Notes: generated by a model from the sequence alone, not told the origin. A stretch of 64,000 bases of DNA from UBA6168 sp041163745 (GCA_041163745.1 JBEAQU010000020.1:1-64000); one strand, 5' to 3'. Positions 45,101-53,861 are shown, counted from the stretch's first letter. Numbers and translations: made by a program.

Positions 45101-47618
45101 AGGTCCAGTCCGCGGGTGGAAGGTCGGCGGTGGCGACCAGGGTGACGGAAGGCTCGCAGGTCTGCACATCATCGGGCAGGGAAACCGCCAGGTCGGTCGG
45201 TACGGTCACGGTGACCTGTCGGATGATGTCACAGGTGTCGGCGGAAATGTTCCGGACAACGACCTGGTAGGTGGTCGTCTGGGAGGGGTTGGCCAAGGGG
45301 CTGGGGCAATCGTAACAACTGAGGCCTTCCGTGGGCAACCAGGCGTAAGTGTAGGAGGCGTCCCCGTTGGCGTTGAGGACCACCCCTCCGTTGAGGCAGC
45401 CCAGGGTTTCGCTGCCGTCGGGAAGGTTCGGAAGTTCGGTCAGGTCCACCGGGAAGCTGACCGGCAGGGTGGCGGACTGGCAACCCTCTTCGGTGGTGAT
45501 GGTCAGGCTGACCGTCAGCGTCCCTTCCTGGGTCAGGTTGAGCGCGATGTCGGGACCCGTCAGGGTGTCATTGTAAACACCGCTGAGTGTCCAGTGCCAG
45601 GCCGTCGTGTTGTCCAGGCTGTTCTGGGATAGGTCCGACAGCTGGAGGGTCAGGGTGTCCTCCGTACAGGATTGGAGCTGGTAGCCGAATTCAGCGGAGA
45701 GAATCTTCTCCGTCAGGCTGACGGAGACGACGATGGTATCCCGGCAGACTGCATCCGCTGCTGTGGCCAAGGTGACTAGGTAGTTCCCGTAGTCCGGATA
45801 TTCATAGGTGGGCGTGTCCAGGGTGGACGTGTCGGCGAGGGTGGTCCCGTCTCCGAAATCCCATACATATCCGAAGGGGGCGTGTTGGCTTTGGTTGACA
45901 AAACGGACGATCCTGGCATCACAGTCGGTATCTGCCTCGAAGGCGAGCGAGACCGGCTCGTAGACGATGACGGTCACCGCTGCGGAAAGGCTGCAGAGGT
46001 TGCCGAAAGAGAAGATGGTGACCGGATAGACGGTGGAGGAGTCCGGCAGAACCGCCGGATTGGCCAGGCTTTGTTGGCCGGCCGGGACCGGAGCGTCCCA
46101 GCTGTAGGAGAAGCCGGCCAGAGCGCCGGCCGGGTTCAGCCGGGCCGTGTCCCCTTTGCAGAGCAGGACGGTGTCGGGAAGGAAATCGAGGGGGTTGTTG
46201 CCACCGGTGGCGAAATCCGCCGTTTGGGTGTCTTCGCAACCGAAAAGGGAGAAGGCCGTGAGGGTGACGGTTCCGGAAGCGGGCTGGGAGAGTTGGAACG
46301 CCGGATTTGCCTGGTCGGACGACAGGGTGTCACCATTGTCCAGCTGGACCGTCCATTGCCAGGCGTTGACCGGGGAGATGCTGTCTGCGGACTGGTCGGT
46401 GAGCGCGAGGACGGATTCCTCCTCGCAGTCGTTGAGCACCAGGTCGAAAGCTGCCGTCAGTGAATTGTATTGCAGGAAAAGGGAGAAGGTGGTGTCCTGT
46501 TCGCATTGGTTGCCGGGTTCGGCGACCAGCCGGACGGTGTAGTGGCCGGTGTCGGGAAATGTGAATACCGGGGAGGGTTCTGTGGAGACCAGGGAGGTGT
46601 CGTGCGGCCAGTCGAAATACCAGCGGAAATGCTGGGCGATGTCGGTGTTCTGGTCGAAGGCGACGGTGAGGTTGTCGCATTGTGTCGACGGTGCCTCGAT
46701 TACGGGAACGATTTCCTGACAGATGCCGACGTTGTATTGGAAATCACGGCGGACGACGGCCAGCAGCACGCCGTTTCGGTATTCGCGGACCTCCACGCCG
46801 ATGACGAACCGACCCTGGATGAGGGGGGTTCCGGTGATCAGACCGGTGGCCGGGTCGATTTGGAGGGGGGCGAAGGAGAAACCGAGCAGATGCTGCAGGC
46901 CGTAACCCGGCATCCAGACCACGGTGTCGTTTTCATAGGGAGGGGGAGAGGAGAACGGCGGCTGGGGAGAATCGTCCTCGGCACCGGTGAAGGGTGTGTA
47001 GAATGCGTAAGCGAGGCTGTCGCCGTCCGCATCCTCCGCGCCGTAGGGATGGTGGATGGGCTTGTTTACGCAGACATAGACCGGAGGGAGCTCCGCGAAA
47101 TAAGGGCTGGAGTTCTGAGCCTGGATGGCTTCCGCCGACAGGTAGGTCCAGTAGGTGGCTCCGGTCTCCAGCGGATTGACGATGCTGATGATGCCTTCGT
47201 TGCGGCAGCAACGTTGGTAGGAGATGTAGTATCCCCCGCCATAGGGAGGCAGGACGGTGGTCCCTTCGTAATGGGCCCATTCCACACAGATGCTGTCCGG
47301 TGGGGCGACACAGGGGTCGCCGAGGATGTTGCTCGGGATGGAATCCGTGAACAGTGGGTTGAGGTTCAGGTTGTACAGGTAGGTGCCGTCATCATCGAAG
47401 AGGGAGATGCGGGCGGGGGCGTCGAAGCCGGCGTTGTCAGGGCCGCTGCAATCCCGGTATACATCGAGGATGATGCGCCACTTGTTGTTGCCCACGTATT
47501 TGTAGCTGATCTCCCCGCCGATGATATGGGTGGCGGAGGCTGGCAGGCAGGCGCCGAGGATGCCGGCCAGGACGAGCAGGACAGGAAGCAGGGGCAGGCG
47601 GGACATATGGTATTGCAT
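42180..47618 (-). CDS. Giant PKD-rich surface protein with T9SS type-B sorting domain
   Basis: The protein has 1812 residues from the ATG at 47618; a second ATG at 47606 is equally possible. A signal peptide ends at PASA, followed directly by THIIGGEISYKYVG. This opens a roughly 290-residue N-terminal domain common in Bacteroidota surface proteins (RCCRNEGIISIVNP, PYGAEDADGDSLAY). The rest is a long chain of PKD/Ig-like modules (WDFGDGT, TYEYPDYGNYLV, GCEDTQTA) with evenly spaced cysteines. The C-terminal about 90 residues (NAFTPNGDGENDLLFV, YNRWGQKIFET, WDGTFKG) form the type-B T9SS sorting domain. It is probably a surface adhesin exported through SprA, with no enzyme domain seen. It is the last gene of the minus-strand operon. 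Confidence 0.92.
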   Translation of the reverse strand: MQYHMSRLPLLPVLLVLAGILGACLPASATHIIGGEISYKYVGNNKWRIILDVYRDCSGPDNAGFDAPARISLFDDDGTYLYNLNLNPLFTDSIPSNILGDPCVAPPDSICVEWAHYEGTTVLPPYGGGYYISYQRCCRNEGIISIVNPLETGATYWTYLSAEAIQAQNSSPYFAELPPVYVCVNKPIHHPYGAEDADGDSLAYAFYTPFTGAEDDSPQPPFSSPPPYENDTVVWMPGYGLQHLLGFSFAPLQIDPATGLITGTPLIQGRFVIGVEVREYRNGVLLAVVRRDFQYNVGICQEIVPVIEAPSTQCDNLTVAFDQNTDIAQHFRWYFDWPHDTSLVSTEPSPVFTFPDTGHYTVRLVAEPGNQCEQDTTFSLFLQYNSLTAAFDLVLNDCEEESVLALTDQSADSISPVNAWQWTVQLDNGDTLSSDQANPAFQLSQPASGTVTLTAFSLFGCEDTQTADFATGGNNPLDFLPDTVLLCKGDTARLNPAGALAGFSYSWDAPVPAGQQSLANPAVLPDSSTVYPVTIFSFGNLCSLSAAVTVIVYEPVSLAFEADTDCDARIVRFVNQSQHAPFGYVWDFGDGTTLADTSTLDTPTYEYPDYGNYLVTLATAADAVCRDTIVVSVSLTEKILSAEFGYQLQSCTEDTLTLQLSDLSQNSLDNTTAWHWTLSGVYNDTLTGPDIALNLTQEGTLTVSLTITTEEGCQSATLPVSFPVDLTELPNLPDGSETLGCLNGGVVLNANGDASYTYAWLPTEGLSCYDCPSPLANPSQTTTYQVVVRNISADTCDIIRQVTVTVPTDLAVSLPDDVQTCEPSVTLVATADLPPADWTWFDDGQTVVATGSGVFSVAVSGDRQYVLQAADSLGCLYFDTIRVAGGPVDLAAAAEQVVCSDTLPSVGAENLDPNDVLTLLWSPADAFDGPLDIPAPTYLPVPGTQWVYVDAQNQWGCNLRDSVLVAIVDIDQALDFDFVVGCDGFEVSFSNLSTGTANHPFVWQFGDPASLADSSTLTNPGHLYTSEGTFLVSLTLGYDLPCVDTAFQEIQIEETQFLTDFDYDFLNCDEDSIQVQFLDATQLFINSIDITCWEWTTLDGQSSTEQNPVFTAYAGQPFGITLKVCTSNGCEGTRSALLNFDFPVISLADTIFLCQGDSVGLYPGADGAYLYSWTPDLALSDPNSPNPTAWPTATQTYTVDITTFTLDTCQLSRTVTVVVPEKMSLLTTGDTLTCGQPVQLEASLNVSPADIAWYDGQGNLLAADSPVIPVNPDSNDTYTVVATDSYHCTDTATISVFNRQLDLQLTGGGIIDTCPAPSYDLCVTNLDLSDNLVFEWSASSNGTILDCPDCGCATVQTIPGTQATFFVTVSNQYGCETVAELDVTTYVFDPIFRELLVICPGVPTPVNPDAAGSDLSYQWSPPLGLSCQDCPNPTATLTDNQFYQVTIQGFNANDICSLTGTVQVQVNPVMDLTTAPTDTVICEATDLTLSALSGSNLVTDITWATDPALSNPLGSGPSLQVNTSGSVTYYAVATDTLGCRDTASVTVDAYPVVTSLDDQFDFCVESGPLTLAVTNLDPAQVLQYQWSPAAPIIEANADSGIVTVDITASTTFTVTATNQFGCTGSETAAVSFVDIAGLVGDILLEDDTIILGSGESTRLVLPFFPGYSYAWSPEDGLDDPGSHQPLAEPTETTGYSVLITDPAGCQVLRSDTVYVISPDCREPNIFVPNAFTPNGDGENDLLFVRSSVIDQVEFAIYNRWGQKIFETTDKSVGWDGTFKGEVLAPDMFGYYLKATCFDGQTFFRKGNVTILR

Positions 47619-47691
47619 GACCGGATGGTTTGGTGCTTGAAGAAGCGGATTACATGGCCAAGGGGTTCGGAGCCGGTGGAGCCGGGCCTTT

Positions 47692-50133
47692 TCACTGTTT
47701 GTCGGCCACCTTCCGGGCGCCGATGATAGATACTTTCCTTTCGCTGGAGGCCACGACCGAGTAGATGCTGTTCCTTTCGTCATCCAGGCGGTCGCTGATG
47801 TATTGCGGGGCGAGTTTCTCGCCATAACCGATGACCTCCATGGAGATCGCCCCGTTTTCGATGAACGGGCGCAGGGCGCCGTCCCGCCAGGTGAGGAAAT
47901 GATTCCGCAGGCAATCGGAGCGCCGTTCGGAAAGCGACTGGTTGTAATTGGCATCCGCCCGGGGGCTGGTGAAGCCCTGGATGCGCAATTCGATGCGGAA
48001 GCCGCCGTCCAGCAGGACTTCCAGGGCGTTCTCGCAGAAAGCGTCAAGGCTGAGCAGGCCGTTGTTCACTTCCCGGTCGAAGAAGACTTCCATCCGGCGG
48101 TGGGCGAAAAGGCTGTCGGTGCCGGTCAGTCCGCGGACATATTCCCGGACGAACTGGTCCTTGCGACCCATGTAGGAAGCCCAGGTCTCGCGATAGGCTG
48201 TCCGGGTGGTGTTGCTCCGCGACCGCGGATCGGGGTAGTCGTTGTCGAAATAGATGCTCAAGGGCGGAAAGTCCTCGATGCCTTTGGGTGCCAGGCGCAG
48301 GGATACCTCGAACAGAGCCGTGCTGCGGTCCTCGGTGAGGTCCACGAAAGCGGTGTCGGGAATGTACGGGATTTTGTTGCCGATGATTTCGTACCGTCGG
48401 CCGCGTTCGAGTGGGAACCGTACGGTATGGCCGTCCGGATTCTTGCGGAAATCGACTTCCTGTCCGTCCACGACCAAGCGGACTTCCACAGCCTGCAGGG
48501 GGTTGTCGGTTCGGTCGTTGAAGCAGGAGACGACGAGGTCGGCCAGTTCCGGTACGAGGTACAGTTTCCGTTCGAGGGTGCGCAGGTCCCGGAAGGCGGG
48601 TTGGCTCAGGTCCAGGTCCAGCGTTTGGGACAGGAAGCCGGGTTTGGAGGCCAGGACCTGATAGCGGCCTCCTTTGCGGAGTTCGAAGGGGGTGACGTGG
48701 GCCGGCAGTTCCTGGACGGCGAGCGGGAACGGCTCCCCGTCGTCCGACAGCTCGAGGAGTTCGAGGCGGACGTCGGTCAGCGGTTGATTGGTTCGCAGGT
48801 CGAAGGTGAGGACCGAGAGGTCGACCAGGTCGATGGTGAATTGGTAGATGTCGTCGCAGCATGCTTCGAATTCCGGTTCGAGGGTGAGGCTGCCAAGCCG
48901 GTTGGAGGCCAGGAAGCCTTGGGTGCGTCTGTCGTTGAGCCAGAAATGAAGGTCGTCATAACTGCTGTTGACCGGAGGGGGTAGGGAACGGGTGCCGGAC
49001 CATCGTCCGTCGGGCATCCGGGAGGCTTGGTAGATGTCGAAGCCGCCGAATCCTTCGCGGCTGTCTGCGGAGAAGTACAGGGCGTTGCTCGGGGCATGGA
49101 AAAAGGGGGCACGGTCGTTTCCCGGCGTGTTCAGGGAGGAAAGGTTGGTCGGGATGGAGCATTGTCCGGCTTCGTCGACCAGTACCGACCAGAGGTCCAG
49201 CATGCCTTGTCCGCCGGGACGGTCGGAGGTGAAGAGGAGCCAGTCGCTCGCCGATTCCGTATCATAGCCGACGAACGGGTCGGTGGCGGTGAATCCGCCC
49301 AGGTTGACGGCATCCGGCAAGCGGACCGGGTCGCCGTAGGTGTCCGGTCCGAGGATGGGCCGGTACCAGATTTCGCATCGGACGGCAGTGGAGCGGCCCA
49401 CATAGTCGCACAGACAATAATAGAGCCGGGAATGATCCGTATTGAAACGGGCATGGGCGGTATGGCGGACCGGGTCGTTGAAAGGAAGTTGTTCGACCTT
49501 CCTCGAATCCAGGTCGGCCCGTTGCAGCATGGAGAACTGACGTGGTTCCTGTTCGTTCTGGAACGGCCTGGTGGCGGAGAGGGAGGAGTAATAGAGCGAA
49601 CCGTTGGCGAGCAGCGGGGCGAAATCGCTGGAAGGGGTGTTGATATGGTTTCCCAGTCGTTCCACGTGCACATATGGGTCGGATTGCCGATCACCTGATA
49701 GGATGCCGTCCAGGATGGCGATTTCTTCGGTGGCCTGCCGGATGGAGCGAAGCGAATCGGGGGGGGCGGTGGCAAGGAACTGCCGGAAGTCGTCCCGCGC
49801 GGCTTCGTACCGGCCCAGTTTCTTACGGACCGCTGCCAGCCAGAACCGGGCCATGGGATATTGGCCGGCCGCCGGACCGGCGAGGACCTTGGAGTAGGCG
49901 GTGTCGGCGAAGGTATATGCGCGCAGGAGCCGGGCGGTTTCCGCATATTCGAACAGGACGGCTGGCACCTCCCCCTGGATGGCGATGGCTTCCTGGTAGA
50001 ACTTCATGGCTGCGTAATAGTTCTGTTGCCCGGTGGCTTCCGCGGCGGCGCGCAGGTATTGTCGGGCAGTTTGGGCGGGGAGGGCCGAGAGGGCGAACCA
50101 CGACAGCGCGAGCGTGAGGAGAAGATTGTTCAT
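47692..50133 (-). CDS. OmpA family protein with TPR-like and PD40 repeats
   Basis: The protein has 813 residues. A signal peptide (cleaved near LPAQ) is followed by a helical TPR-like part at about 20-125 (AAAEATGQQNYYAAMKFYQEA). PD40 beta-propeller repeats lie at about 160-420 (SDWLLFTSDRPGGQGMLDLW, NALYFSADSREGFGGFDIY), then carboxypeptidase-regulatory-like segments. A degenerate OmpA C-terminal domain occupies about 680-810, where the usual TD-x-G motif is replaced by GFTSPRADANYNQSLSERRSDCLRN. It probably links the outer-membrane T9SS assembly to peptidoglycan. It lies 36 bp after the PorP/SprF gene and 73 bp before the giant gene, consistent with one operon. Confidence 0.9.
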   Translation of the reverse strand: MNNLLLTLALSWFALSALPAQTARQYLRAAAEATGQQNYYAAMKFYQEAIAIQGEVPAVLFEYAETARLLRAYTFADTAYSKVLAGPAAGQYPMARFWLAAVRKKLGRYEAARDDFRQFLATAPPDSLRSIRQATEEIAILDGILSGDRQSDPYVHVERLGNHINTPSSDFAPLLANGSLYYSSLSATRPFQNEQEPRQFSMLQRADLDSRKVEQLPFNDPVRHTAHARFNTDHSRLYYCLCDYVGRSTAVRCEIWYRPILGPDTYGDPVRLPDAVNLGGFTATDPFVGYDTESASDWLLFTSDRPGGQGMLDLWSVLVDEAGQCSIPTNLSSLNTPGNDRAPFFHAPSNALYFSADSREGFGGFDIYQASRMPDGRWSGTRSLPPPVNSSYDDLHFWLNDRRTQGFLASNRLGSLTLEPEFEACCDDIYQFTIDLVDLSVLTFDLRTNQPLTDVRLELLELSDDGEPFPLAVQELPAHVTPFELRKGGRYQVLASKPGFLSQTLDLDLSQPAFRDLRTLERKLYLVPELADLVVSCFNDRTDNPLQAVEVRLVVDGQEVDFRKNPDGHTVRFPLERGRRYEIIGNKIPYIPDTAFVDLTEDRSTALFEVSLRLAPKGIEDFPPLSIYFDNDYPDPRSRSNTTRTAYRETWASYMGRKDQFVREYVRGLTGTDSLFAHRRMEVFFDREVNNGLLSLDAFCENALEVLLDGGFRIELRIQGFTSPRADANYNQSLSERRSDCLRNHFLTWRDGALRPFIENGAISMEVIGYGEKLAPQYISDRLDDERNSIYSVVASSERKVSIIGARKVADKQ

Positions 50134-50169
50134 AGCCTGTTTGTGTCGTTGTGCGTCTTTTGCATGGTT

Positions 50170-51231
50170 TCAGATGAGGGGGCAGGCCTTGAAGGCCCGG
50201 ATGGGGTATACTTTGTGAAACAGGTAGCGCATGGACAGCTCCGGACCGCCGTTCCGGTTGGTGGCCGTGGAGAAGCCGGAGACGTTCACGTCCCAGCTGA
50301 AGCCCACCAGCAGGTCTCGGAAGTGGATTTCCAAGGCGGGGGTCAGGGCGTCCCCGATGGCATTGAAACGGTACCCCACGCCGAGTTGCAGCGCCATCTC
50401 CTGCGACCGGCGGGTGCTGAGATGGTAACGGAATCCGAAACCGGCGAGCGCTTCGAAATAACCACCCTGCAGCTGGGAGCTGAGGTTGGCGACCACATCG
50501 CCGGAAGGAGTTACCTGCAGGGTGGGCAGCATGTACAGGCTGAAGCGTCGGGGCAGCGGGCTGTAATCGCCGGGCAGGTAGTTCTGGTCAGGCTGGTTGA
50601 AATGGAAAAGCCCCAGGCCGACGTCAAGTTTGGTCCGCCTGCGCTTTTGCTGACCACGCCAGTTCACACCGACCGACACGTCCGGATAGGTAATGTTGTT
50701 GATGTCGAAGATTTCATTGGTCGGACAAGAAGCACAGAAGACGTCGTTCACCCATTGGTTGTCGAAGGTGAAGTTGCCGAACTCGAAATGCCGTTGCCCC
50801 ACACCGGCGGCCAAGCCCAGCGTGAGGAAGTTCTCGTCGTCCAGCTTTCGGGTCAAGGAACCGGAAAGGGAGATGTTCGTGGTAGACAGGTTGCCGTCTC
50901 CCGCCCGGTCGTAAGACATGCTCATGCCGGCACTCAGCCACCAAGTGTCGTGCCGCGGAACATAGAACTTCTTCTCCACGCCGTTTTGGAAGGTCCGGTA
51001 CGGGGCGTCAGCAGCCTGCCATTGGCTGCGGTAGACGCCCGTCAGCCGGATGTCTCCGGCCGATACCCCCGTCAGGGCAGGGTTGAGAGCCAACGGCACG
51101 TTGTAGAACTGCGCAAAGTGAATGTCCTGTGCCTGCAGCCAGCCGGCACAGGCCGTGAAAAGAACCGCCAGGAGCCCTTTCCGTCCATACCGTTGGCCGA
51201 CACGGTGGGTGTGAGTGTTTGTCTGCATCAT
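50170..51231 (-). CDS. PorP/SprF family type IX secretion membrane protein
   Basis: The protein has 353 residues. A signal peptide (cleaved near WLQAQ) leads into DIHFAQFYNVPLALNPALTG, the classic PorP/SprF N-terminal signature, and then YRSQWQAADAPYRTF. The remainder predicts an outer-membrane barrel. It is the first gene of T9SS locus 2 and probably serves export or surface display of the giant protein at 42180-47618. The start is one of two consecutive ATG codons (51231 or 51228). The frame stays open upstream to 51621, but that part has no signal peptide or homology. Confidence 0.92.
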   Translation of the reverse strand: MMQTNTHTHRVGQRYGRKGLLAVLFTACAGWLQAQDIHFAQFYNVPLALNPALTGVSAGDIRLTGVYRSQWQAADAPYRTFQNGVEKKFYVPRHDTWWLSAGMSMSYDRAGDGNLSTTNISLSGSLTRKLDDENFLTLGLAAGVGQRHFEFGNFTFDNQWVNDVFCASCPTNEIFDINNITYPDVSVGVNWRGQQKRRRTKLDVGLGLFHFNQPDQNYLPGDYSPLPRRFSLYMLPTLQVTPSGDVVANLSSQLQGGYFEALAGFGFRYHLSTRRSQEMALQLGVGYRFNAIGDALTPALEIHFRDLLVGFSWDVNVSGFSTATNRNGGPELSMRYLFHKVYPIRAFKACPLI

Positions 51232-51598
51232 TATCTCGAATATGTTCGACGAATGATATCCCTTCCGTTCGCTGATCCCGACGGCCTGCGCCGGGTGTTC
51301 CCGGCGGACCGGTACAACGCAGCGCGGTTTCGCCGGGAATCCGCCAAGTCCACTGTAAATTAAATGATTGCCGAGGGATATTTCAAGGATTTTCAGCAGG
51401 GCGGTAAGGAATTCTGAGCCGGCCGGTCTTTTTTTGCACAGGGCGGGTTCCGATGTACGGCCCGTATCGCCCATGGCGAACAATCGGCGTCCCTGCGGAA
51501 TCAATGGGTGGTTCATGTGGTGGGAGGGATGGGATGCCCGGTCCGCCGGAGCGGGCCGTCTGTTATAGCACCCTGCTGGGACTGGTACACGCCGTATG

Positions 51599-51606
51599 CA
51601 AATGTA
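51599..51606 (-). promoter_or_regulatory. Candidate -7 box for T9SS locus 2
   Basis: On the minus strand this reads TACATTTG, an exact match to TAnnTTTG, at the edge of an AT-rich block. No TTG lies at the canonical spacing; the nearest is 12 bases upstream. It implies a long leader. Confidence 0.35.
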
Positions 51607-51751
51607 GCGCAAATTTTTCAATGGTCCATGTACTTTTATTTAAAAATAATTACCGCTTCGATTTTCAAAAAATATTGAAAAACAGATGTTTGGGAAAAAA
51701 ATTAAAGCTTTATGACCCCCGGTGGGGTGGGTAGGAAGTCTGGTGGTTCCT

Positions 51752-51759
51752 TATCTTTG
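51752..51759 (+). promoter_or_regulatory. Candidate -7 box for the glycosyltransferase gene
   Basis: TATCTTTG matches TAnnTTTG exactly, about 97 bases before the start codon at 51856. No -33 TTG is apparent. Confidence 0.4.
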
Positions 51760-51855
51760 CCAGTCTCCGGTCGTTATCCTGCGGGTACACGACCGCCTTT
51801 CCAACCCCTTGCCGCACCTGGGAAACAGCACGGCATCCGGAAACAAAGCGACACC

Positions 51856-52620
51856 ATGTACAACGGGAAAAAAATCATCGTGGTATTGCCGGCATACAAC
51901 GCGGCGCTTACCTTGGCACAGACGTATGCGGAAATCCCTTTCCCCTTGGTGGATGAGGTGGTGCTTTGCGACGATGCCAGCCGGGATGACACAGTCGAAC
52001 TTGCCAGGCAGCTGGGCATCCGGCACATACTCGTGCACGAGCGCAACACCGGGTACGGCGGGAATCAGAAAACCTTGTACCGGAAGGCACTGGAACTGGG
52101 CGGGGACATCATCATCATGTTACATCCGGATTATCAGTACACCCCCCGGCTGATTCCCTCCTTCGTCAACATCATCGGGGAGGAACTGTACCCCGTGGTG
52201 CTGGGCTCCCGCATCCTGGGAAAAGGGGCGCTCAGCGGCGGGATGCCGCTGTACAAGTATTTGTTCAACCGGATGCTGACCTTGTTGCAGAACCTGTTGG
52301 TCGGATACAAGTTGTCGGAATACCACACCGGTTACCGCGCCTTCAGCCGGACGGTGCTGGAGCGTATCGACTTCGAGGGGAACTCCGATGATTTCGTGTT
52401 TGACAACGAGATGCTCTCACAGGTGATCTACGCCGGTTACGACATTGCGGAGGTGACCTGCCCCACCAAATATTTCAAGGAGGCCTCCTCCATCAATTTC
52501 CGGCGGAGTGTACGGTACGGACTGGGCGTCCTGCGGGTGTCCGGGTGCCATTTCCTGCAGCGGATCGGTCTGGCCCGTTTTTCCTTGTTCCGAGACCGTC
52601 GGGTAGTGCCGCCGGCCTGA
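51856..52620 (+). CDS. Family 2 glycosyltransferase (DPM1-like)
   Basis: The protein has 254 residues. The GT-A fold starts with IIVVLPAYNAALTL and CDDASRDDT (Asp39/Asp40 region), followed by NTGYGGNQKTLY and HPDYQYTP, which takes the place of the DXD motif. This resembles dolichol-phosphate-mannose-synthase-like enzymes that load a sugar on a polyprenyl or protein acceptor. No C-terminal membrane segments are visible, so it is probably peripheral. The ATG at 51856 begins MYNGKKII; the upstream open frame from 51712 covers the promoter. The donor and acceptor are unknown. Confidence 0.9.
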   Translation: MYNGKKIIVVLPAYNAALTLAQTYAEIPFPLVDEVVLCDDASRDDTVELARQLGIRHILVHERNTGYGGNQKTLYRKALELGGDIIIMLHPDYQYTPRLIPSFVNIIGEELYPVVLGSRILGKGALSGGMPLYKYLFNRMLTLLQNLLVGYKLSEYHTGYRAFSRTVLERIDFEGNSDDFVFDNEMLSQVIYAGYDIAEVTCPTKYFKEASSINFRRSVRYGLGVLRVSGCHFLQRIGLARFSLFRDRRVVPPA

Positions 52621-52674
52621 CCATGTCTTTCCCTTCGGTCGGCGGAACGTTTCCGGCGGTCGGGGTCGGCGACA

Positions 52675-52764
52675 TCAGGTGTCTTTCCGGTCCGCGGATT
52701 GGATGGCCTTGATACCGAAATAAACGGCGGCGAGCAGGAGGGTGTAGGTCAAGGTGGCGGTCAT
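52675..52764 (-). CDS. Predicted 29-residue single-span membrane peptide
   Basis: An ATG at 52764 opens 30 codons ending in TGA. The product starts MTATLTYTLLLAAVYFGIK, one hydrophobic span of about 15-17 residues followed by a charged tail ending in DRKDT. An exact Bacteroidota -7 box (52817-52824, minus) lies 52 bases upstream, which is the main support, together with GC-ending codons like those of the neighbours. No family is recognised. It may be a membrane-complex accessory peptide; it could also be a chance frame. Confidence 0.45.
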   Translation of the reverse strand: MTATLTYTLLLAAVYFGIKAIQSADRKDT

Positions 52765-52816
52765 GGTGTTTGTCCGTTCGTGAGTCGGTTTTGGTGTTGC
52801 GGCTGTGCCGGCGTGG

Positions 52817-52824
52817 CAAAGATA
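52817..52824 (-). promoter_or_regulatory. -7 box upstream of the small peptide gene
   Basis: On the minus strand TATCTTTG matches TAnnTTTG exactly; a TTC 17 bases further upstream may act as the -33 element. The TIGR02757 gene ending at 52964 is on the same strand, so this would be an internal start site after it. Confidence 0.45.
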
Positions 52825-52963
52825 ATGTTTGCCGGCTATGCGAAGGTATCATACGATAACGCCGGTCTCGGTGATTTATTGCCCATGCCGGGAGGATGTG
52901 TCACCGCAGCGAAGGTCGGCCGCTTCCGGCGGCATGCCCCGGGCACGTGGCGACCGGGCCTTG

Positions 52964-53755
52964 TCAGGGGCGGGCTCTCAGGATGCCGTCGAATTCGCGG
53001 GAGATCCCCAGGCCGAACAGGGCGAAATCATATTTGACGGGATCCGTCGGATCCAGGGTACGCAGGACGGCATCCAGCTCTCGGACAGCCTCCGCATCGT
53101 TCTGTTTGCGCCGCAGGATGCCAAGTGCCCGGGCGATGTGCCCGGAATGTACATCGAGCGGGCAGGACAGCTGTGCGGGATGCAGGACACCGTTCCAGAT
53201 CCCGAGGTCGACGCCCCGGTTGTCGCGCCGGACGAACCATCGCAGCATCATGTTGATCCGTTTGGCCGCACTCCCCTTCAACGGATCGGAGATATGTTTC
53301 TCGCTCCGGCGCGCATGGGGCGGCCGGAAAAATTCCGTCCGGAAACGGGAGATGGCCGGTTGGAGGGTGTCCGGTTCTGCGAAGCGGCCGAAAAGGTCTC
53401 GCAAGGTTCCGAAGGTGCGGTAGATATGCCGCAGGCCGAGGATGAAACCCCGCAGGTCCTCGCTGTTGAAGGTCCGGTGGGTGAAATCCAGTCGGTCCAG
53501 CTGTTCCGGGGATGCGTGCATGACGAAATCGAACGGGCTTTCGCCGAGTCTGTCCATCAGCCGGTGGCCGTTCCGCAGGATGGTCTTCCGGCTGCCCCAT
53601 GCGATGGTGGCGGCCAGGAAGCCGGCGATTTCCACATCCTCCAGTCGGTGGTAGCGGTGGGGGACGGACACGGGGTCTTCCGGGACGAATGCCGGGCAGT
53701 TGAACGTCTGCACTTTCTCCTCGAGGAAGGCCCGCAGGAAGGGATCCGGTTCCAT
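52964..53755 (-). CDS. TIGR02757 family protein
   Basis: The protein has 263 residues from the ATG at 53755; a GTG at 53779 would add eight. Characteristic blocks are DPVSVPHRY, EIAGFLAATIAWGSRKTILRN, GFILGLRHIYRTFGTL and the C-terminal KRINMMLRWFVRRDNRGVDLGIW followed by PLDVHSGHIARALGIL. I recognise these as the TIGR02757 (DUF2400) family, whose function is unknown; the helical pattern recalls HhH-GPD DNA glycosylases, but this is inference. It lies just downstream of murF-alr on the same strand. Confidence 0.9.
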   Translation of the reverse strand: MEPDPFLRAFLEEKVQTFNCPAFVPEDPVSVPHRYHRLEDVEIAGFLAATIAWGSRKTILRNGHRLMDRLGESPFDFVMHASPEQLDRLDFTHRTFNSEDLRGFILGLRHIYRTFGTLRDLFGRFAEPDTLQPAISRFRTEFFRPPHARRSEKHISDPLKGSAAKRINMMLRWFVRRDNRGVDLGIWNGVLHPAQLSCPLDVHSGHIARALGILRRKQNDAEAVRELDAVLRTLDPTDPVKYDFALFGLGISREFDGILRARP

Positions 53756-53861
53756 GGCCGGGGTGTTGGTTGTTTTCACCGAAATGCTGGTGTTGGTCCG
53801 AACCGGCCGGTTGGCCGGTCCGACTGGTTTTCAACGGAATGGGCCTCGGCGGGGTCCGGTT

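Larger units (their letters stand above)
51232..51855. other. Divergent intergenic region between T9SS locus 2 and the glycosyltransferase
   Basis: This 624-bp gap is GC-rich from 51232 to about 51590 and strongly AT-rich from 51600 to 51720. Candidate -7 boxes for both directions flank the AT-rich block (51599-51606 minus, 51752-51759 plus). The roughly 360-base leader implied for the T9SS operon contains no recognised gene or riboswitch. Confidence 0.5.
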
